This document shows positions 58,859 through 64,000 of a stretch of 64,000 nucleotides of DNA, piece after piece. This stretch comes from Pseudomonadaceae bacterium (GTDB lineage Bacteria > Pseudomonadota > Alphaproteobacteria > UBA2136 > UBA6156). The notes beneath the pieces are model-generated. The model was not told the origin of the DNA. It saw only the letters and a list, made by a program, of their open reading frames with translations, and did no database searches. The translations under genes were made by a program, and so were the position numbers. Position 1 is the stretch's first letter; each line of letters starts with the position of its first letter. The DNA is taken from NCBI GenBank assembly GCA_024236095.1, contig JACKLD010000012.1, forward strand, positions 1-64,000, read 5' to 3'.

Positions 58859-59425
58859 ATGAAACAACAGAAAAAGCTTCTGCTCGACAGGAACGGGGCT
58901 TTGCGCCTGACCGGAGTGGAACGCACCTTCGGCGATGACGAGATCATCGTCACCAAGACCGACCTGACCGGCCATATCACCTATGCAAACCGCCTGTTTT
59001 GCGATCTTGCAGGCTACACCGAGGCTGAAGTGCTGGGCGCGCCGCACAACATCATCCGCCACCCCGACATGCCGCGCGGGGTGTTCAAGTTCTTGTGGGA
59101 TACCATTCAGGGCGGCAAGGAAATCTTTGCCTATGTGGTCAACCGCTCCTCCAACGGCGACCATTACTGGGTGCTGGCGCACGTGACGCCCTCGTTCGAC
59201 GCCTTTGGCAAAATCAACGGCTACCACTCCAACCGCCGGGTGGCAGGCAAACAGGTGCTGAATGAGACGATCATCCCCCTTTATAAAACCCTGATGCAGG
59301 AAGAGCGGAAACACGACAACCCCAAGCAGGCGGCAGCGGCGGGGCTGGCCCTGTTGCAAGAGATTCTCAACCAAAAAGGCGTGCGTTATGACGAACTTGT
59401 CTTCTCTCTCCTGCGCGCGGCTTAG
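58859..59425 (+). CDS. PAS-domain sensor, Aer-like (first half of a split aerotaxis receptor)
   Basis: 188 residues. Residues about 25-130 form a PAS domain of the Aer type: GDDEIIVTKTDLTGHITYANRLFCDLAGYTEAEVLG, then HNIIRHPDMP, and a GYHSNRR region. Aer-type PAS domains bind FAD and report redox or oxygen state. A helical tail follows. There is no membrane helix or chemoreceptor signalling domain, and both occur in the next gene, which overlaps by 38 bp. An FNR-like box precedes the gene. Confidence 0.82.
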   Translation: MKQQKKLLLDRNGALRLTGVERTFGDDEIIVTKTDLTGHITYANRLFCDLAGYTEAEVLGAPHNIIRHPDMPRGVFKFLWDTIQGGKEIFAYVVNRSSNGDHYWVLAHVTPSFDAFGKINGYHSNRRVAGKQVLNETIIPLYKTLMQEERKHDNPKQAAAAGLALLQEILNQKGVRYDELVFSLLRAA

Positions 59426-60497
59426 CGGCGCCCTTGCGGGTGGTTTGGCCGTTACGGCATTGGTCGCCATTTGGCTGTTGCCGCAGGCGCTGCCAGTGTT
59501 GCTGGTGTTGGTGGTTATGGCGTTGGTGGCGGGGTGGCACTTTTTGCAACGGGTCGACCATGCAGTGGCGCGCACCACCAAGGTCTGCACGGCGTTGAAG
59601 GATGGACACTTCGACCAACGGTTGGTCGGCATCGACGAGCCGGGCGATTTGGGCGAGATGATGTGGGCGGTGAATGATATGATCGACCGCGTGGACGCCT
59701 TTGTGCGCGAAGCCTCGGCCTCGATGGAATATGTCAGCCGCAACCAGTACTTCCGGCGTATTCTGCCCAACGGCATGAAGGGCGCATTGGGCCACGGCGC
59801 CACCGTCATCAACCGTGCGTCCGATGAAGTGGCCGCCAAGATTGAAAGCTTTGCCGCCATCGCCGCCGAGCTTGAGGCATCGCTGCAAGAAGTTAGCGGC
59901 GAGGTGGTTGGCACGGTGGAGATGCTCAACAAGGCCTCCCACGCCATGGGCAGCAACGTGGAGCAGACCGAGGGAGAGACCGACACCATCGTGGAGGCCT
60001 CCGGCATGGCGCAAGACAAGGTGCGCCAAAGTGTTGAAACCGCTGAAACCATCAACAGCGTGATTGCCATCATCCACAAAATCGCCGCGCAAACCAACCT
60101 GCTGGCACTGAACGCCACCATCGAGGCCGCCCGTGCGGGCAAGGCAGGCCAGGGCTTCGCCGTGGTGGCGGGCGAGGTGAAGACCCTCTCCGACCAAACC
60201 GCCAAATCCACGCTGGACATCACCGAACAGGTGCGCACCCTGCAAAAGGTGTCGGGCGACATCTCCACGGTGTTCTTCGGCCGCAGGGGTGACAAGCGGG
60301 ACGGGGAAGGCGCGGCGGAAGGCAATAACATCGTCACCCTCATCGGTAACATCAAAGACCACATGGCCAACATCCGCGTGTCATCCAGGGAGGTGCGCGA
60401 GGCCACCGATATCCTTTCCACCCGTTCCACCGCCCATATCCGCCAGCTGGTGCAACAGATGAACGGCTTCATGGCCGAACTGCGGAAAATTACATAG
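59388..60497 (+). CDS. Methyl-accepting chemotaxis protein (second half of a split aerotaxis receptor)
   Basis: 369 residues. One N-terminal membrane region (two close hydrophobic segments, about 9-32 and 33-52), then a HAMP-like linker (DHAVARTTKVCTALKDGHFDQRLVG) and a signalling coiled coil. The hairpin tip IAAQTNLLALNATIEAARAGKAGQGFAVVAGEVKTLSDQT binds CheA/CheW. There is no periplasmic ligand domain, which suits sensing through the separate PAS protein. The ATG lies inside the PAS gene, so the two are translated together. Confidence 0.88.
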   Translation: MTNLSSLSCARLSGALAGGLAVTALVAIWLLPQALPVLLVLVVMALVAGWHFLQRVDHAVARTTKVCTALKDGHFDQRLVGIDEPGDLGEMMWAVNDMIDRVDAFVREASASMEYVSRNQYFRRILPNGMKGALGHGATVINRASDEVAAKIESFAAIAAELEASLQEVSGEVVGTVEMLNKASHAMGSNVEQTEGETDTIVEASGMAQDKVRQSVETAETINSVIAIIHKIAAQTNLLALNATIEAARAGKAGQGFAVVAGEVKTLSDQTAKSTLDITEQVRTLQKVSGDISTVFFGRRGDKRDGEGAAEGNNIVTLIGNIKDHMANIRVSSREVREATDILSTRSTAHIRQLVQQMNGFMAELRKIT

Positions 60498-60621
60498 GTG
60501 CATAATTTGCTATCTTTTTGTGCAGATGTCGTGTAAGCAGCACTCACCGCGTCAAGGGCTTCGGCATGGGCGGACGGCTTTCGGGCCGGGGCAAACAACA
60601 TCTGAATGAAATGATTTTCCA

Positions 60622-61917
60622 ATGAGCGAATTCAAAGGCAAGGGCGGCGCCAAGGGGCGCGGTTTCGGTGGCGGCAAACGGGACGGAGGCTTCAAGCCGC
60701 GCGGCCCGCGCCGTGATGGTGGCGAGGGCTACAAACCCCGCCGCGAAGACGGTGAAGGCGGCTTCAGCCGTGGTCCCCGTCGTGAAGGCGGTTACAAACC
60801 CCGCGCACCCCGTGCAGAAGGCGAAGATGGCGGTTACCGCCCCCGCCGTGAAGGTGGCTTCAAGCCCCGTGGTGAAGGCGGTTACAGCCGCGGCCCGCGC
60901 CGCGAGGGGGAAGGCGGTGGCTTCCGTGGCCGCAGCGACGGCGGTTACAAACCCCGTGCGCCCCGTGGCGAAGGCGAAGAGGGCGGCTACCGCCCCCGCC
61001 GCGAAGGTGGCTTCAAACCCCGTGGTGAAGGCGGTTACAGCCGTGGCCCGCGCCGTGAAGGCGGTTACAAGCCGCGCAGCGAGGGCGGCTTCAGCCGCAA
61101 TCCGCGCCGCGACGAGCGATCTTTCGAGCCCCGCGACGAACAGCAACAACAAGCTCCCCGTGGCAAAAGCGCCCACTGGGTGGAGAAAGACCCCTACGCT
61201 ACCGCGCCCGGCAGCGACGGCTGGCTGGTGGGCAAACATGCGGTCGAGGGCGCCATCCGCGCCGGTCGCCGCGTGGTGAAGGAAGTCTGGCTGGCGGGCG
61301 ATGCCGATGACATCGCGGCGTTCCAGGCCAAGTTCCCCGAAGCCAAGGTGAAAACCGTGCGCCGCGGCGAACTGGATGAACGCTTTGAAGGTCAGGTGCA
61401 CCAAGGCATCGCCGCCGAAGTGGGCAACCTGCCGCAACCGGCTTTGGACGAGGTGCTGGCAAGTGCCCCGCGCCTGCTGGTGGGGCTTGACCAAGTAACC
61501 GACCCGCACAACTTCGGCGCGGTGTTGCGCAGCTGCGCAGCCTTCGGCGTGGGCGGCGTCATCGCCACCGAGCGCCGCAGTGCGGGCGTCACCAGCGTGG
61601 TGGCCAAGGCCGCCGCCGGAGCGCTGGAAATCGTACCGGTGCTGGAAGTGACCAACCTTGCCACCGCCTTGGGCAAGGTGCGTGAAGCAGGCTATACCGT
61701 CATCGGTCTGGCCGGTGAGGCCACCCAAAGCCTTGCCGAGATCACCCTCCCGGCCGATGCCAAACTGTGCCTTGTGCTGGGCAGCGAAGGCGAAGGCCTG
61801 CGCCGCCTGACACGGGAAAACTGTGACCATCTGGTGCGCATCCCGATGAGCGACGCGATGGAAAGCCTCAACGTCAGTGTTGCCGCCGGCGTGATGCTGA
61901 GCGGGCTGTACAAGTAG
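60622..61917 (+). CDS. rlmB: 23S rRNA Gm2251 methyltransferase with long RGG-repeat tail
   Basis: 431 residues. Residues about 1-175 are Arg/Gly/Glu-rich repeats built on GGYSRGPRREGGYKPR and GGFKPRGE units. Residues about 195-280 are the SpoU substrate-binding domain (WLVGKHAVEGAI, VRRGELDERFEGQVHQGI) and 285-431 the SPOUT domain with the RlmB signatures LDQVTDPHNFGAVLRSCAAFG, LGSEGEGLRRLTRENCD and NVSVAAGVMLSGLYK, including the knot. It 2'-O-methylates G2251. The tail resembles eukaryotic RGG motifs and the basic tails of DEAD-box helicases. Confidence 0.93.
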   Translation: MSEFKGKGGAKGRGFGGGKRDGGFKPRGPRRDGGEGYKPRREDGEGGFSRGPRREGGYKPRAPRAEGEDGGYRPRREGGFKPRGEGGYSRGPRREGEGGGFRGRSDGGYKPRAPRGEGEEGGYRPRREGGFKPRGEGGYSRGPRREGGYKPRSEGGFSRNPRRDERSFEPRDEQQQQAPRGKSAHWVEKDPYATAPGSDGWLVGKHAVEGAIRAGRRVVKEVWLAGDADDIAAFQAKFPEAKVKTVRRGELDERFEGQVHQGIAAEVGNLPQPALDEVLASAPRLLVGLDQVTDPHNFGAVLRSCAAFGVGGVIATERRSAGVTSVVAKAAAGALEIVPVLEVTNLATALGKVREAGYTVIGLAGEATQSLAEITLPADAKLCLVLGSEGEGLRRLTRENCDHLVRIPMSDAMESLNVSVAAGVMLSGLYK

Positions 61918-61933
61918 GCACTGCCATCTGCCA

Positions 61934-61962
61934 CAAGCGCCCCCGATGGGGCGCTTTGTTCT
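61934..61962 (+). terminator. Terminator after rlmB
   Basis: AAGCGCCCC (61935-61943) pairs with GGGGCGCTT (61948-61956) around CGAT, followed by TGTTCTTTT. A good Rho-independent structure 18 bp after the stop. Confidence 0.85.
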
Positions 61963-62014
61963 TTTACAGACGGAACAAATGCGTTAGTTTGCGGGCGTTA
62001 GGAAAGAGCCGTCC

Positions 62015-64000
62015 ATGCCCAAGCAAATCATCCAAAACCTCAAGTCCGGCAAGGTGGAAATGGTGGAGGTACCGACCCCCGCCTGTGGCGCGGGCGAAGT
62101 GGTGGTGGCCACCCGTGCCAGCCTGATCAGTGCGGGTACCGAGCGCATGATGATGGATTTTGCAGGCAAGAGCCTTGTCGGCAAGGCCAAAGAGCGCCCC
62201 GACTTGGCGCGTAAGGTTCTGGCCAAGATGAACCGTGACGGCGTGGCCGATACGCTGAAAGGTGTCTTTTTGCGTTTGGATGAGCCGCTGCCGCTGGGGT
62301 ACAGCGCGGCGGGCGAGGTGGTGGCGGTGGGGCGTAATCTGGCCAACGAATTCAAGGTGGGCGATGCCGTGGCCATGGCGGGCGCGGGGTTGGCCAACCA
62401 TGCCCAGTTCAACGCGGTACCGCGCAATCTGGTGGTGCCGATGCCCAAAGGTTTGCCGTACGAACACGCCTGTTACGCCACGCTGGGCGCCATTGCCCTG
62501 CATGGCGTGCGCAATGCCGATGTGAAACTGGGCGAACGCGTACTGGTGATGGGGCTGGGTTTGGTCGGCCAACTGGTGACGCAACTGTGCGCGGCGGCGG
62601 GCGCGCGGGTGGCGGCGGTGGATTTCAACACTGCCCGCTGCAAACTGGCCGGCGAAGGCGGAGCCTTGTGGCACGGCACGCCGGATGCCATGGCCAAGCA
62701 CTGGCAAGAGTTCACCGATGGCCGCGGCTTCGACGCCGTGCTGCTGTGTGCCGCCACCGACAGCGACGGCCCGCTGGCGCAGGCGGCCGAATGGGCGCGT
62801 GACAGGGCCAACGTGGTGCTGGTGGGAAAGGTTGGCACGCGCTTCGATTACGCCAGCTACATGAAGAAGGAGCTCAACGTCCGTGTCTCGCGCAGCTACG
62901 GCCCGGGGCGGTATGACCCTGCCTATGAAGGCCGTGGCCATACCTACCCGGAAGGCTACGTGCCCCACACCGAGCGCGACAATCTGGCCGAAGTGGTGCG
63001 GCTGATGGCGGCCGGCAAACTGCGTGTTGATTTGCTGACCACCCACACCTTCCCGTTGGAGGACGCGCTGAAAGGCTACGGGTTGGTGAAGGAAGGCAAG
63101 GGGCTTGGCATCGTGCTGGCTTACCCGCAGGCCAAGGCGCAGCCGTCCATCGCCGTGGCCACCCCCACCTTGCGGGTGAAGGGCGCAGTGGGCATCAGCT
63201 TTCTCGGGTGCGGGGGGTTTGTGCGCAGCGTGGTGCTGCCTGCGCTCAAGGGCCTCAAAGGCTGGAACCTGCAACAGGTGGTCAGCAAGGGCGGGCTTTC
63301 CGCCGCACACGTCGCCAAGCGTTACGGCGCGGCGGCGGTGGGCACCGATGTGGCCGCCCTGTGGAAAGACAAGGCCACGCACGCCGTGTTCATCGGCACC
63401 CGCCACAACGTGCACGCGGCACAGGCGGTAGACGCCCTGAAGGCGGGCAAGCATGTATGGGTTGAAAAACCGCTGGGTCTTACTGCTGCGGAAATCGACA
63501 AGGTGGAAAAAGCCCACACCAAAAGCGGCCGCGTGCTGATGGTCGGCTTCAACCGCCGTTTCAGCCCCGCGCTGGTGCCGCTGAAGGCCAAGCTGGAGGG
63601 CGTGACCTCGCCCAAGCACATCCTTATCCGCGTCAACGCGGGCAAGCTGGAGGGCGACAACTGGCAAAACGGTGCCGAAGGCGGTGGCCGCCTGTTGGGC
63701 GAAGTGGTGCACTTCACCGACATGGCGCTGTGGCTGGCAGGCAGCGAGGTGAGCGCGCTGGAGATCGCCCACGGTGCCGGGCAAGACAACTACACCATCA
63801 GCTTGGGCTTTGCCGACGGCAGCTTGGCCACGGTCATCTACAGCAGCGAGGGCGACCCCGCCGCGCCGAAAGAACGTGTGGAGGTGATGGCCGGCGGCGC
63901 CAGCGGTGTGATGGACAACTACCAGCGCACCACCTGGAGCCACAACGGCTACCGTCAAACCCTCTACAAAAAGCCATGGCACAAGGGGCAAGAGAAGGGC
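62015..64000 (+). CDS. Two-domain oxidoreductase, MDR plus Gfo/Idh/MocA (3' end outside window)
   Basis: 662 codons open to the last base, so the C-terminus is missing. Residues about 1-375 are a zinc-free medium-chain dehydrogenase (MDR): ASLISAGTERMMMDF, LGYSAAGEVVAVG and the Rossmann motif MGLGLVGQLVTQ near 179. Residues about 390-662 are a Gfo/Idh/MocA sugar dehydrogenase with FLGCGGFVRSVVLPAL near 395 and EKPLGLTAAEI near 483. Such two-domain proteins are typical of exopolysaccharide/O-antigen clusters and are thought to act on UDP-sugars, so the window may enter a surface-polysaccharide region. AGGAAAGAG precedes the ATG. Confidence 0.88.
   Translation, partial: MPKQIIQNLKSGKVEMVEVPTPACGAGEVVVATRASLISAGTERMMMDFAGKSLVGKAKERPDLARKVLAKMNRDGVADTLKGVFLRLDEPLPLGYSAAGEVVAVGRNLANEFKVGDAVAMAGAGLANHAQFNAVPRNLVVPMPKGLPYEHACYATLGAIALHGVRNADVKLGERVLVMGLGLVGQLVTQLCAAAGARVAAVDFNTARCKLAGEGGALWHGTPDAMAKHWQEFTDGRGFDAVLLCAATDSDGPLAQAAEWARDRANVVLVGKVGTRFDYASYMKKELNVRVSRSYGPGRYDPAYEGRGHTYPEGYVPHTERDNLAEVVRLMAAGKLRVDLLTTHTFPLEDALKGYGLVKEGKGLGIVLAYPQAKAQPSIAVATPTLRVKGAVGISFLGCGGFVRSVVLPALKGLKGWNLQQVVSKGGLSAAHVAKRYGAAAVGTDVAALWKDKATHAVFIGTRHNVHAAQAVDALKAGKHVWVEKPLGLTAAEIDKVEKAHTKSGRVLMVGFNRRFSPALVPLKAKLEGVTSPKHILIRVNAGKLEGDNWQNGAEGGGRLLGEVVHFTDMALWLAGSEVSALEIAHGAGQDNYTISLGFADGSLATVIYSSEGDPAAPKERVEVMAGGASGVMDNYQRTTWSHNGYRQTLYKKPWHKGQEKG

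Noticed and set aside
58568..60622. A long open frame (684 codons) on the minus strand
   Set aside because: It spans the opposite strand of amiC, the PAS gene and the chemoreceptor. No ribosome site or domain, and shadow-type composition.
60622..61150. Regular repeats that could look like a CRISPR or tandem DNA array
   Set aside because: The period follows codons and yields GGY/RGP protein repeats in frame with RlmB. There are no constant repeats with unique spacers.
61964..63991. A long open frame (675 codons) on the minus strand
   Set aside because: It lies entirely opposite the two-domain oxidoreductase, which has clear motifs. Long antisense frames are expected in GC-rich DNA and the translation is His/Gln/Ala-rich with no family resemblance.

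Overview
The window is a gene-dense, GC-rich stretch (about 60 genes in 64 kb) of what looks like an alphaproteobacterial chromosome. The evidence is gene order: recG back-to-back with sdhE-mfd; smpB ... rpoZ ... bifunctional (p)ppGpp synthase-acpS; lepB-rnc-era-recO; kdsA-ftsB; degP ... rarA ... rluC; accB-accC; and rne facing amiC. KDO-8-P synthase, TolB/CpoB, OmpW, an autotransporter and AsmA indicate a Gram-negative envelope with LPS. A PAS/chemoreceptor pair indicates motility, and FNR-type boxes indicate oxygen-responsive control. I cannot place the order or genus from the sequence. No rRNA, tRNA, CRISPR array, prophage or IS transposase was seen.

Layout. 1-5 kb: the 3' end of tolB, an autotransporter, a lipoprotein hydrolase and ompW. 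5-17 kb: oxygen-independent hemN, mltG-gmk-lipoprotein-fabG, purF, a dienelactone hydrolase, acpP-fabF, cpoB, tilS and a DUF502 membrane protein. 17-29 kb: recG<>sdhE-mfd, smpB, a PanC-like protein, rpoZ, the RelA/SpoT homologue and acpS. 29-36 kb: an RnfH-like protein, the overlapping chain lepB-rnc-era-recO-msrA, then kdsA-ftsB and fabD. 36-45 kb: a frameshifted cupin-like gene, ndk, a DUF2066 protein, an Hda-like protein, a DegP/HtrA protease, an AT-rich orphan gene, rarA, two alpha/beta-hydrolases (one broken) and rluC. 45-55 kb: AsmA, accB-accC, an M48 protease and RNase E. 55-64 kb: an orphan peptide-type permease pair, amiC, a PAS protein plus chemoreceptor, an RGG-tailed RlmB, and a two-domain sugar oxidoreductase that runs off the end.

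The genes are mostly housekeeping: fatty-acid synthesis (fabG, acpP, fabF, fabD, acpS, accBC), envelope assembly, ribosome/RNA processing (rnc, era, rne, rlmB, rluC, tilS, smpB), DNA repair (recG, mfd, recO, rarA, hda) and stringent response. Packing is tight, with many ATGA/TGATG overlaps, three convergent pairs whose stop codons interleave in a TTAG tetranucleotide, and divergent recG/sdhE whose start codons overlap.

The features most worth a second look are: an inverted pair of about 198-bp repeats with terminal inverted repeats, each at a place where a usual alphaproteobacterial gene order is broken (cpoB/tilS and rne/amiC); a candidate two-gene aerotaxis receptor preceded by an FNR-like box; a perfect FNR box between ompW and hemN; an RNA methyltransferase with a long Arg/Gly repeat tail; a guanylate kinase with an atypical P-loop; and a PanC-like protein lacking the catalytic HxGH motif. 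I did not find a wholly new defence or mobile system.
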